From assembly GCA_027064265.1 (NCBI GenBank), contig JAMOQA010000138.1, positions 1 to 11,130 on the forward strand: a DNA stretch of 11,130 bases. The letters run 5' to 3'. Origin of the DNA: Acidobacteriota bacterium. GTDB lineage: Bacteria; Acidobacteriota; Polarisedimenticolia; J045. Every line of letters starts with the position of its first letter. Within the stretch, counting starts at the first letter, position 1. The position numbers and the translations under genes were made by a program. The notes beneath the pieces were generated by a model. That model made no database searches. It was not told the DNA's origin and saw nothing but the letters and a program-made list of their open reading frames with translations. Positions 1 through 8,500 of the stretch are shown piece by piece.

Positions 1-986
1 CCCCGGCGCAAGGCCTCGCGGGGCGGCCCGACGTCGGCCGCCTCCGCCTCTACTGCTCGGAAGAAACCCATTCCTCGATCGAGAAGGCGGCGATCGTCAC
101 GGGTGTCGGCACGGAGGGGGTCCGGCGGATCCCGGTGGACGACGAGTACCGCATGGTCCCCGGGGAACTGGAGCAGGCGATCCGGGAGGACCGGGCGGCG
201 GGATGGCTCCCGTTCTGCGTGGTCGCCACGCTTGGAACGACCTCGTCGACCAGCGTCGACCCGGTCGGCGAGATCGCGGAGATCGCCTCCCGCGAGGAGC
301 TCTGGCTCCACGTCGACGCCGCCTACGCGGGCGCCGCCGCGCTGCTCCCGGAAAAACGGCCGCTCTTCGCCGGCTGGGAACGGGCCGATTCCATCGTCGT
401 CAATCCCCACAAGTGGATGTTCACGCCGTTCGACGCCTCGCTCCTCCTCTGGCGCCGGGGCGAGACGTTCCGGGAGGCGTTCAGCCTGCGCCCGGAGTAC
501 CTGAAGACCGGTTTCGAAGCCCGGGTCCACGACTTCCACGAGTACGGGATCCAGCTCGGGCGCCGCTTCCGGGCCCTCAAGCTCTGGCTGATGATCCGCT
601 GGTTCGGCGCCGACGGAATGGCGGCCCGGGTCCGGGAGCACTGCCGCCAGGCGGGGAAGCTCGCCGCGTGGTTCCGCGAGCAGCCGGACTGGGAACTGCT
701 CGCCCCGGTCCACTTCTCGACCCTGTGCCTGCGCCACGTCCCGGAAGGGATGCACCGCCTGCCGGACGGCGACGAACGGGAGCGGGCCCTCGACCGGCAC
801 AACGAGGCGATCCTGGCCCGGGTCAACCGGGACGGGAGGATCTTCCTCTCCCACACGCGGCTCCGGGACCGGTACACGATCCGGGTGACCCTGGGCAACC
901 CGCGGGCCACCGATGCCCACGTGGAGCTGTGCCGGCGGCTGCTCGTGGAGGCGGCCCGGGTGGAGACGAGCGGCTTCCCCGGGTAG
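1..986 (+). CDS. Group II PLP-dependent (aromatic) amino acid decarboxylase, C-terminal part, 5' end cut by window edge
   Basis: The frame is open from base 3 to the TAG at 984-986, giving 327 codons. The family is usually about 470-480 residues, so roughly the first 145 lie outside the window. Key sites of the Pyridoxal_deC family are visible: the PLP-stacking His in SEETHSS (codon 69-71), the PLP-nitrogen Asp in VDAAYAG (314-316), the Schiff-base Lys in NPHKW (411-413), and the catalytic-loop Tyr in PEYLK (498-500). In the aromatic amino acid decarboxylase family this Tyr marks true decarboxylases, whereas aldehyde synthases carry Phe. The enzyme should be cytoplasmic and release CO2 from an L-amino acid to give an amine. 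The substrate (DOPA, Trp, Tyr, Phe or another) cannot be read from this part. A GTG at 135 is internal, because conserved sequence continues upstream of it. The acetyltransferase gene follows after 60 nt on the same strand. Confidence 0.93.
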   Translation, partial: PAQGLAGRPDVGRLRLYCSEETHSSIEKAAIVTGVGTEGVRRIPVDDEYRMVPGELEQAIREDRAAGWLPFCVVATLGTTSSTSVDPVGEIAEIASREELWLHVDAAYAGAAALLPEKRPLFAGWERADSIVVNPHKWMFTPFDASLLLWRRGETFREAFSLRPEYLKTGFEARVHDFHEYGIQLGRRFRALKLWLMIRWFGADGMAARVREHCRQAGKLAAWFREQPDWELLAPVHFSTLCLRHVPEGMHRLPDGDERERALDRHNEAILARVNRDGRIFLSHTRLRDRYTIRVTLGNPRATDAHVELCRRLLVEAARVETSGFPG

Positions 987-1016
987 CCTCCCCGGGCCCC
1001 CGGCCCCATCTTTTGC

Positions 1017-1036
1017 CCCGGCCGGTCGCGGCCGGG
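1017..1036 (+). promoter_or_regulatory. GC-rich hairpin abutting the acetyltransferase ribosome site
   Basis: An 8-bp perfect stem (CCCGGCCG at 1017-1024 pairing with CGGCCGGG at 1029-1036) encloses a GTCG loop. The 3' arm supplies the first three G of the GGGAGGA ribosome site (1034-1040), so folding could partly hide it. No T-tract follows on either strand, so an ordinary intrinsic terminator for the decarboxylase is unlikely. No promoter was recognised in the 60-nt gap 987-1046. The stem is seen in the sequence; a regulatory role is inference. Confidence 0.4.
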
Positions 1037-1046
1037 AGGAACGTTC

Positions 1047-2162
1047 GTGTCCCTGCTTCCCGAGGGCACCCCCCTCGAGGTTCATCCCCTCCTCTCCCTC
1101 GAGGAGATGGAGACGCTGGCCCCCGCCTGGGACCACCTGGCCCGGGCCTGCGGGGCCCCTCCCGTCGCGTTCCCGTCGTTCGTGCTCCCGTGGTACCGCC
1201 ACCGCGCCCGCCACGACCACCCGGTCGTCCTCGCGATCCGGGACCGACAGGGAGACCTGCTCGCCCTGCTCCCCCTCCTGGTCGGTCGCCGCCGCAGGGG
1301 ACACCTGCCGGTCTCGCTCCTGCAGTGCGCGACGAGGAACGCGTGGGCCCCGGGAGTGACCGCCCTGCTCCATCCCGGGGCCGACCGGGAACTGCTCGCC
1401 GGCTGCCTCGCGCGCCATGCCCTGGCCCTGCCCGACTGGCGGATCGCCGAGTTCTTCCCCCTGGAACCGGGCGGCCTCTTCGAGAACGCCCTTCGGCGCG
1501 AGATCGTCCGGCAGCGGCTCCGCGCGACGTCGTTCCCGCCGGCATCCAGCGCGGCGATCGTCCTCGAGGGGGCGGAGGACGAGGAAGCCCTCCTGGCCCG
1601 CTTTACTCGCGGCCGACGCCAGCGGGTGCGCAAGGGCTGGCACCGGCTCGAGGCGGGCGAGCTGGCCGTCCGGGAGATCCGCTCGCCCCGGGCCCTCGGG
1701 GAAGCCCTCGACGACGTCTTCGCGATCGCCGAGGCGAGCTGGCAGGGCCAGCGGGGCACCTCGATCGCCTCCTCCCCCGAGTCCCGGTCGTTCTACCGGG
1801 AGGCGTGCCTCCGTCTCGCCCGCGAGGGCCGCCTCGACCTGTGGATCCTGGTGGAGGACGGCCGCCCCGTCGCCTTCGACCTCCAGGTCGTCGAGGGCGA
1901 CCTCGCCTGGAGCCTGCATCGTGGCTACGTCCCGGAGGCCGCACCGCTGGGACCCGGGGTCGTCCTGCTCGGGGAGGCCCTGCGCCGGCACCTGCGCCGG
2001 GGAATCCGGAGATGCGAGCTGTTCCAGCCCGCCACCGACGACAAGCGCCGCTGGAACCCCGACCTTCCGACCTGGCACGGCCTGCGAATCTTCGCCCCCC
2101 GGGCCGCCGCCGGCCTCCTCGGCCGCCTCGACGAGATCCGCCAGATCTTCCGCCACCGGTGA
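1047..2162 (+). CDS. GNAT-fold acyltransferase, BioF2-like / Acetyltransf_6 (FemAB-related) family
   Basis: The product is a 371-residue soluble protein with no signal peptide or membrane segment. It starts at GTG 1047, with GGGAGGA at 1034-1040 six nt upstream. The C-terminal half (about residues 185-335) carries the pattern of the Acetyltransf_6 domain: a basic helix TRGRRQRVRKG, a SFYREACLRLAREGRLDLW block, the strand pair around GRPVAFDLQ, a PLGPGVVLL acyl-CoA-loop-like stretch, and the closing ATDDKRRWNPD motif. The N-terminal half (residues 1-180) is the less conserved first lobe usual in these proteins. Relatives are often annotated as CelD/BcsL-like or FemAB-like and found near exopolysaccharide or small-molecule genes. 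Acyl transfer to an amine is the likely chemistry, but donor and acceptor are unknown. Placement behind an amine-producing decarboxylase suggests, without proving, that the amine could be a substrate. Confidence 0.8.
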   Translation: MSLLPEGTPLEVHPLLSLEEMETLAPAWDHLARACGAPPVAFPSFVLPWYRHRARHDHPVVLAIRDRQGDLLALLPLLVGRRRRGHLPVSLLQCATRNAWAPGVTALLHPGADRELLAGCLARHALALPDWRIAEFFPLEPGGLFENALRREIVRQRLRATSFPPASSAAIVLEGAEDEEALLARFTRGRRQRVRKGWHRLEAGELAVREIRSPRALGEALDDVFAIAEASWQGQRGTSIASSPESRSFYREACLRLAREGRLDLWILVEDGRPVAFDLQVVEGDLAWSLHRGYVPEAAPLGPGVVLLGEALRRHLRRGIRRCELFQPATDDKRRWNPDLPTWHGLRIFAPRAAAGLLGRLDEIRQIFRHR

Positions 2163-2169
2163 GGTGGAC

Positions 2170-2198
2170 TTGACGGAACCGGTTTCTCGAGCCATCAT
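2170..2198 (+). promoter_or_regulatory. Putative sigma70-type promoter of the efflux operon
   Basis: TTGACG (2170-2175, five of six matches to the -35 consensus) is separated by 17 nt from CATCAT (2193-2198, four of six matches to the -10). It begins eight nt after the acetyltransferase stop, in one of the few AT-richer stretches of the window. Predicted transcription would start near 2205, just before the operator. This is a visual match only; no other promoter-like pair was seen in front of the regulator gene. Confidence 0.5.
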
Positions 2199-2208
2199 GC
2201 CAACAGGC

Positions 2209-2230
2209 GTTTCAAACAAACGTTTGTTGG
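2209..2230 (+). promoter_or_regulatory. PsrA-like operator in front of the TetR gene (autoregulatory site)
   Basis: The core AACAAACGTTTGTT (2215-2228) is a perfect 14-bp palindrome. Read as half-sites it is CAAAC (2213-2217), four nt, GTTTG (2222-2226), which fits the PsrA consensus as I remember it (C/G-AAAC, 2-4 nt, GTTTG/C). A further GTTT at 2209-2212 forms a second, overlapping inverted pair with AAAC (2214-2217 or 2218-2221). The site ends inside the GGAGG ribosome site (2229-2233), so bound repressor would sit just downstream of the predicted transcription start. The palindrome is plainly visible; binding by the adjacent regulator is inferred from family and position. Confidence 0.65.
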
Positions 2231-2237
2231 AGGTGGC

Positions 2238-2915
2238 GTGACAACCGACGAGACCGGGAAGGCCAAGGGCCGGGACACCCGCACCCGCATCCTGGACGCG
2301 GCAGAGAAACTCTTTGCCGAGCAGGGGCTTGCCAGCACCTCCCTCCGGCAGATCACCCGGGAGGCGGGGGTCAACCTGGCAGCGGTCAACTACCACTTCG
2401 GGTCCCGCGAGCAGCTGATCCACGAGGTGTTCGCCCGCCTCGTCGGCCCGGTGAACCGGGAGCGGCTCGCCTGTCTCGACGAGCGACGGGCAGCGGCTGG
2501 GGATGCCCCCCTGCCCCTCGCGACGATCCTCGAGTGCCTCGCCGCCCCCGCCCTGCGGCGAGGCGGGGACCGGCTGCGGATGCGTCTCGCCGCCCGTGTC
2601 CTCTCCGAGCCCGGCGTGTACTCCCCCACCGACTTCCACCGACTCTTCGAGGAGATCGCCGAGCGGTTCCTCGGAGAGCTCGCCCGGACGCTGCCCGACC
2701 TCCCTCCCGCCGAGATCGCCTGGCGCTTCCACTTCTTCATCGGAGCGCTGCTCCAGGCGCTCCACGGGCTCGCCGGCGTCAAGGGAATGCCGGGCCCCTT
2801 CTCGGAACTCTACCGGGTGCCGGTGGAGGAGGTCCTCCGCCGCGTCGTCGCCTTCGGGATCGGGGGCTTCCTCGCCCCCGCGGTCCCGGGAAACACCGGG
2901 GAGGACGGGCCATGA
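2238..2915 (+). CDS. TetR/AcrR-family repressor, PsrA-like DNA-binding domain
   Basis: A 225-residue cytoplasmic regulator starting at GTG 2238, with GGAGG at 2229-2233. Residues about 14-60 are a TetR_N domain: helix TRILDAAEKLFAEQG, then the helix-turn-helix SLRQITREAGVNLAAVNYHFGS, with NLAAVNYHF as recognition helix. From memory this stretch and the following VFARLVGP closely match PsrA of Pseudomonas, a TetR protein that releases DNA on binding long-chain fatty acids. The C-terminal ligand domain (about 80-215) contains the WRFHFFIGALLQALHG helix, also similar in layout to PsrA. Its own promoter region carries a PsrA-type palindrome, and its stop overlaps the start of the outer-membrane factor (ATGA 2912-2915), so it probably represses itself and the pump. 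The true ligand is unknown; a lipid or an amphipathic pump substrate is plausible. Confidence 0.92.
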   Translation: MTTDETGKAKGRDTRTRILDAAEKLFAEQGLASTSLRQITREAGVNLAAVNYHFGSREQLIHEVFARLVGPVNRERLACLDERRAAAGDAPLPLATILECLAAPALRRGGDRLRMRLAARVLSEPGVYSPTDFHRLFEEIAERFLGELARTLPDLPPAEIAWRFHFFIGALLQALHGLAGVKGMPGPFSELYRVPVEEVLRRVVAFGIGGFLAPAVPGNTGEDGP

Positions 2916-4366
2916 GAAGGCCGGTCGCGCTCCTCGCACCGGTGCTCGCGGTGGTCGCGATCGGCGCCGGTTGTCTCACCGTGCCCGACCGGTCCGGCGG
3001 CCCCCCGGACCTCGAACCGCCCCCCGCCTGGACGGCCCCGGCGGCGGCTCCCCCGTCGACGGCCATCCCCGGCCCCCTGCCCGGCTGGCTTCCCGAGGAC
3101 GCCGCCCCCGGCCTCCGGGAGGCGATCGAGGCGGCCCTCGAGCACAACCACGACCTCGGGGCGGCGGCCGCCCGGCTCGACGCCGCCCTCGCCCAGGCCC
3201 GCATCGCGGGGGCGCCACTCCTGCCCCAGGTCTCCGCCGGGACCCGCGCGAACCGCCAGCGAATGAACTTCTTCGGCCTGCCCCTGCCCGGGGCGAAGGG
3301 AGGCGTCTTCCCGGTGACGACGACGAGCTGGGGGCTCTCCCTCGACGTCTCCTGGGAAGCGGACCTCTGGGCCCGGGTCCGGGCGGAACGGCTCGGCGCC
3401 CGCCGGGAAGCCGAGGCGGGCGCCGCGGACCTCGCCGGGGCACGCCTGTCCCTCGCTGCCCAGGTGGCCAAGGCCTGGTTCGCCCGGGTGGCGGCGGCCC
3501 GCGCCGAGGCGATCGCCCGGGAGGAACAGGAAGTGGCGCGGGCCACCCTGGACCTGGTCCGGAGACGGTACCGGGGAGGGCTCACGGACGCGGCGGCCCT
3601 CCACGAGGCGGAGCGGGCCCTCGCGGAAGCGCGGGCGGGCGTCGCACGCGCGGCCCGCGCCCGGGACGCCGCGACCCGCCAGCTCGAGATCCTTCTCGGG
3701 GAGTACCCGGCCGGAAAGCGCGTGCCGGAGGCCGACCTGGCCCTGGAGCTGCCCCCGGTGCCCGCCGGGTTGCCGGCGGGGCTGGTCGGCCGGCGACCGG
3801 ACCTCCGCGCCCTGGAGGCCCGGGTGGCGGCGACCGACGCCCGTCTCCTCGCCGCTCGGCGCGCCCTCTACCCGCGGCTCTCCCTGACCGCCTCCGGCGG
3901 CACGTCGACCCGGGCCTTCCGGGACCTGCTCGACCGGGACTACGAGGTCTGGAACCTGGTCACCAACCTGGTCCAGCCACTCTTCCAGGGCGGGCGGCTC
4001 CGCGGCAACGTGCGGGTCGCCGAGGCCCGGGTCCGGGAGCTGCTCCACACCTGGACGTCGGCGGCCCTTCGCGCCTACGGGGAGGTGGAACGGGCCCTGG
4101 CGGCGGAGGCCACGTTCCGGGCGGAGCGGGACCACCGTGTATGGGCGGTCCGGGAGGCGCGCGCCGCCGAGGAACTGGCGCACGACCGGTACGCCCGGGG
4201 GCTCGTCGACGTGACCGTCCTCCTCGACGCCCGCCGGCGGCGGTTCGCCGCCGAGCGGGCGCTGCTCACCCTGGACAACGACCGGCTGGCCAACCGGATC
4301 GACCTCTGGCTGGCCCTGGGCGGAAACGCGCCCGCCCCCTCTCCTTCCGCGGAGGCCCGCCGATGA
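2912..4366 (+). CDS. Outer-membrane factor lipoprotein of RND efflux system (TolC/NodT family)
   Basis: A 484-residue protein starting at ATG 2912, with GGGGAGG at 2898-2904. A signal peptide (RR, then a hydrophobic run) ends at a lipobox-like AIGAG before Cys21; glycine at -3 is unusual, but placement is right for lipidation. A Pro-rich linker (about 25-65) precedes two OEP repeats. The first contains LREAIEAALEHNHDLGAAAARLDAA and the typical SWEADLWARVRAERLGAR. The second contains GLVGRRPDLRALEARV, then the QPLFQGGRLRGNV strand-helix signature, and RYARGLVDVTVLLDARR near the end. The protein should trimerise into a channel-tunnel through the outer membrane for the adaptor and permease encoded next. 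It sits in a four-gene operon with ATGA overlaps on both sides (2912-2915 and 4363-4366). Confidence 0.95.
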   Translation: MRRPVALLAPVLAVVAIGAGCLTVPDRSGGPPDLEPPPAWTAPAAAPPSTAIPGPLPGWLPEDAAPGLREAIEAALEHNHDLGAAAARLDAALAQARIAGAPLLPQVSAGTRANRQRMNFFGLPLPGAKGGVFPVTTTSWGLSLDVSWEADLWARVRAERLGARREAEAGAADLAGARLSLAAQVAKAWFARVAAARAEAIAREEQEVARATLDLVRRRYRGGLTDAAALHEAERALAEARAGVARAARARDAATRQLEILLGEYPAGKRVPEADLALELPPVPAGLPAGLVGRRPDLRALEARVAATDARLLAARRALYPRLSLTASGGTSTRAFRDLLDRDYEVWNLVTNLVQPLFQGGRLRGNVRVAEARVRELLHTWTSAALRAYGEVERALAAEATFRAERDHRVWAVREARAAEELAHDRYARGLVDVTVLLDARRRRFAAERALLTLDNDRLANRIDLWLALGGNAPAPSPSAEARR

Positions 4367-5535
4367 CGAACCGTCCACGACACCGCTTCCTGCGCGTCCT
4401 CCTTCCCCTCCTGGTGCTCGCCCTGGGGATCGCCGCCCTCGCGCTTCTCGTCGCCCTCCGGCGTCGGCCCGCGGTCCGCCCCCCGGTGATCCCCGTTCCC
4501 ATCGTCGAGACGGTTCCGGTGCGCTACAGCCCGGAACGAGTGCTCGTTCGCGCCGAGGGAACGGTCGAGACGCGAACCCGGACGACCCTGGTCGCCGAGG
4601 TCGGGGGGAAGATCCTCGAGGTCTCGCCACGCTTCGAGGATGGCGAGTTCGTCCAGGAGGGCGAGCTGCTCCTGCGGATCGATCCCGTCGACTGGCGTGC
4701 GGCGGTCGAGTCCGCGCGGGCGAACCTCGCCCGCGCGGAGCTGGCCCTCGCACAGGAGGAAGCGGCGGCTGCCCAGGCCCGGCGGGACTGGGAACGGTTC
4801 GGCGAGGGCGACCCGGATCCCCTGGTCGTCCACGAGCCCCAGCTCGCCCGGGCCCGGGCCGAAGTCGAGGCGGCGCGCGCCGCCGTCGCCCGGGCGGAGC
4901 GGGACCTCGCCCGCACCGAGATCCGCGCTCCGTACGACGGGCGGGTCCTGGCGAGGAACGTGGACGTCGGACAGGTGGTGATGCCGGGCACCGCCCTCGG
5001 CTCTCTCTATGCCACCGACGCCGTGCTGGTCCCGCTGCCCGTCCCCGACGTGGAGCTCGCGTACCTGGAGGTTCCCCTCTCGCCCGGGGACCCCGCGGGG
5101 CCGGCGGTGACCCTGCGGGCCCGCTTCGGAGGGGACGAACGCAGCTGGAAGGGGCGGATCGTCCGGACCGGCGGCCAGGTCGACCCGAAGAGTCGCATGG
5201 TCCGCCTGGTGGCGCGGGTGGACCGGCCCTTCGCCCCCGGCCGGCCGCCCCTGGTCCCGGGCATGTTCGTCCGGGCCGAGATCCCCGGGAAGCTCCTCCC
5301 CCGGGCCGTCAGCCTGCCCCGGGTCGCCCTCCGCACCGGCGACACCGTGCTGGTCGTCGACGACGAGTCCCGGGTGCGCATCCGGAAGGTGCACGTGCTC
5401 CGTCGGGATCGCGATACCGTCCTGGTCGGGGGAGGCCTGGAGGATGGACAGCGCGTGGTCGTCACGCCCCTCGAGATCGTGACGGACGGCATGCGAGTCG
5501 AGGTCGCCGACGCGACCGGGGAGCACGATCGATGA
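4363..5535 (+). CDS. RND efflux periplasmic adaptor (membrane fusion protein, HlyD/AcrA type)
   Basis: A 390-residue protein starting at ATG 4363, with GGAGG at 4351-4355 seven nt upstream. It has a single N-terminal membrane helix (about 10-32) with no lipobox, so it is anchored by this helix rather than by lipid. Then follow a first lipoyl half (about 65-108, EVGGKILEVSPRFEDGEFVQEG), an alpha-helical hairpin of about 75 residues rich in Ala, Arg and Glu with a Pro-containing turn (GDPDPLVVHEPQ), and the second lipoyl half (about 187-215, IRAPYDGRVLARNVDVGQVV). The beta-barrel domain (RFGGDERSWKGRIVRTGGQVD) and membrane-proximal region follow, including PLVPGMFVRAEIPG. It should link the permease in the inner membrane to the outer-membrane factor. 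ATGA overlaps join it to both neighbours. Confidence 0.95.
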   Translation: MTNRPRHRFLRVLLPLLVLALGIAALALLVALRRRPAVRPPVIPVPIVETVPVRYSPERVLVRAEGTVETRTRTTLVAEVGGKILEVSPRFEDGEFVQEGELLLRIDPVDWRAAVESARANLARAELALAQEEAAAAQARRDWERFGEGDPDPLVVHEPQLARARAEVEAARAAVARAERDLARTEIRAPYDGRVLARNVDVGQVVMPGTALGSLYATDAVLVPLPVPDVELAYLEVPLSPGDPAGPAVTLRARFGGDERSWKGRIVRTGGQVDPKSRMVRLVARVDRPFAPGRPPLVPGMFVRAEIPGKLLPRAVSLPRVALRTGDTVLVVDDESRVRIRKVHVLRRDRDTVLVGGGLEDGQRVVVTPLEIVTDGMRVEVADATGEHDR

Positions 5536-8500
5536 ACCGCGTCATCGCCTGGTTCGCTCGCAACGGGGTGGCGGCGAACCTGCTCGCCCTGTTCGTCGTC
5601 GTCGCGGGGCTCCTCACCCTGTGGACGATCAAGGTCGAGGTGTTCCCCGAGTTCTCGATGGGGTACATCAGCATCACGGTCCCCTACCCCGGCGCGGCGC
5701 CCGAGGAGGTCGAGGAGGGGATCACGGTCAAGATCGAGGAGCAGATCCAGGGCCTCCCCGGCATCAAGCGCATCCAGTCGACCGCCTCCGAGGGAGTCGG
5801 CACGGTGTTCGTCCAGCTCGAGACGTGGGCCGACACCCGCAAGGTGCTCGACGACGTCAAGGCCCGGGTCGACGCGATCAACTCGTTCCCGGAGGACGCG
5901 GAGAAACCGGTCATCCAGGAGGTGACGAGCCGCTGGCAGGTGATCTCCGTCGCCATCTCGGGGGACGTCGACGAAAAGACACTGAAGGAAATCGCGGAGA
6001 ACGCCCGGGACGAGCTGGCAGCCCTTCCCGAGATCTCGATCGTCGAGCTGCAGAACGTGCCCCCCTACGAGATCTCGATCGAGGTGCCCGAGGAAAACCT
6101 GCGGCGCTGGCACCTCACGTTCGACGAGATCGCGGCGGCGGTGCGGAACGAGGCCGTCGACGTACCGGGGGGCTCGATCCGGAGCCGCGGCGGGGAGATC
6201 CTCCTGCGCGGCCGGACCCGGGCCTACCGCGGTCCCGAGTTCGAGCGCCTGGTCGTCCGCGCCAACCCCGACGGCACCCGGCTCCTGGTCGGAGACGTGG
6301 CCCGGGTCCGGGACGGTTTCGCCGAGACCGACCAGCGCTCCCGGTTCGACGGGCAGCCGGCCGTGCTCCTGCAGGTCTACCGGGTCGGGGAGCAGCGCGC
6401 CTTCGACGTGGCGAACGCGGTCAAGCGCTGGGTGGAGGAGGCGCGCCCTCGCCTGCCGGCGGGCATCGTGATCGAGACCTGGCAGGACAACACGAAGGTC
6501 CTGCGGGACCGGCTCGACACCCTGCTGCGGAACGCCCTGCAGGGTTTCATCCTGGTCTTCGTCACCCTCGCCCTCTTTCTCGAGCTGCGGCTGTCCTTCT
6601 GGGTCAGCCTCGGGATCCCGGTGTCGTTCCTCGGCGCGATCTGGCTGATGCCGACGTTCGACGTGTCGATCAACCTGGTCTCCCTGTTCGCGTTCATCGT
6701 CGTGCTCGGGATGGTCGTCGACGACGCGATCATCATCGGCGAGAACATCCACACCCACCAGCAGCGGACCGGGCGCGGCGTGGAGGCGGCGATCCGCGGG
6801 GCACAGGAGGTGGCGACGCCGGTGATCTTCGCGGTGCTGACCACGGTCGCCGCGTTCCTTCCCCTCGTCCACGTCGAGGGGGTGACCGGCAAGGTGATGC
6901 GGGTCGTGCCGCTGATCGTCATCCCGGTGCTGTTCTTCAGCCTCGTCGAGTCGCTGCTCGTCCTGCCGAGCCACCTCTCCCACCTGCCCCGCTCCTCCCG
7001 GGAACCGGGCCGGATCGCCTCCGCGTGGCACCGGTTCCGGGGCCGCTTCGACCGGGGGCTCCAGTGGTTCATCCACCGGGTCTACGCCCCGGCACTCGAA
7101 CGGGCCCTCGCCTGGCGGTACCTCGTGCTCACCGCGGGCGTCGCCGCCCTGCTGGTCACCACGGGCCTCGTCGTCGGGGGCTTCATCCGCTTCGTGTTCT
7201 TCCCCACCGCCGAGGCCGACTTCGTGTCGGCGTCGGTGCGCATGCCCCTCGGGACCCCGGTCGAGGTCACGGAGGCGGCGGCCCGGCGCATCGAGCGGGC
7301 CGCCCTCGACCTGCGGGCCGCGATCGACCGGGAAGCGGGGAGGGACGGCGATCCCGGCCGCAGCATCTTCCGCCACGTCCTGACGTCGATCGGCGACCAG
7401 CCGCTGCGCACGCTGCGCAAGGTCCATTCCGGGGCGGTCCGCGAGGACAACTCCGGGTCGCACCTGGCCGAGGTGGCCATCGAGCTGGCCCCCGCCGAGG
7501 AGCGCACCGTCTCGTGCGAGGAGATCGTCCGCCGCTGGCGCGAGGCGGTGGGGCCCGTGCCCGGCGCGGTGGAGGTCCGGTTCAACTCGACACTCTTCGA
7601 TCCCGGGGACGCGATCAACGTGGAGCTCGCCGCCGAGAACCTTGCCGAGCTGAGGCGGGCCGCGGACGAACTGAAGGGAGCCCTCGCCCGGATCGACGGC
7701 GTCTACGACATCGCCGACAGCCACGAGGCGGGCAAGCGGGAGTTTCGCGTCCGCGTCACCCCGCGGGGGCGTGCGCTCGGCCTCACCCAGCTCGAGGTGG
7801 CCCGCCAGGTGCGGCAGGCGTTCTACGGCGAGGAGGTCCAGCGCATCCAGCGGGGCACCGACGAGCTGAAGGTCAAGGTGCGGTACCCCGCAGCCGACCG
7901 GAAGACGCCCGAGACCCTGGAGGAGATGCGGTTCCGGCTGCGGGACGGGACCGAGATCCCCTTCTCCGTCGCCGCCGTCGCCCTGCCCGGCCGCGGGTTC
8001 GCGAAGATCGAGCGGACGGACCGGCGCCGGACGCTCAACGTGACGGCCGACGTCGACCTGAACCGGACGACGCCGACCGCCGTCGCGGCGCGCCTCGAGG
8101 AGGAGATCCTCCCCGAGATCATGCGCCGCCACCCGGGCATGTCCTGGCGGTTCGAGGGGGGGCAGCGGGAGAAACAGGAGACGATGGAGGGCCTGGTGCG
8201 CGGTTTCCTCCTCGCCCTGGTCGGCATCTACGCCCTGATCGCGATCCCGTTCCGTTCCTGGGTGCAGCCGCTGATCGTGATGAGCGCGATCCCCTTCGGC
8301 CTGATCGGCGCGGTTGTCGGTCACCTGCTGCTCGGTCTCGACCTGACGATCCTCTCGATGTCCGGGGTCGTGGCCCTGGCCGGCGTCGTCGTCAACGACT
8401 CCCTCGTGATGGTCGAGTTCGTCAACCGGGCCCGGGAACGCGGGGAACCGCTCTTCCGCGCCATCCGCGAGGCGGGCGTCGCCCGTTTCCGGCCGATCCT

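Noticed and set aside
135..986. GTG at 135 as the true start of the decarboxylase
   Set aside because: It would omit the conserved PLP-stacking His motif at 57-77, which is in frame and intact upstream.
203..2173. A 656-codon plus-strand frame spanning both the decarboxylase and the acetyltransferase
   Set aside because: Its translation is Pro/Arg/Gly-rich with no motifs, while another frame encodes two recognisable enzymes with conserved active-site residues.
2810..4753. A 647-codon minus-strand frame across the outer-membrane factor and adaptor
   Set aside because: Antisense to two well-recognised genes; no domain in its translation.
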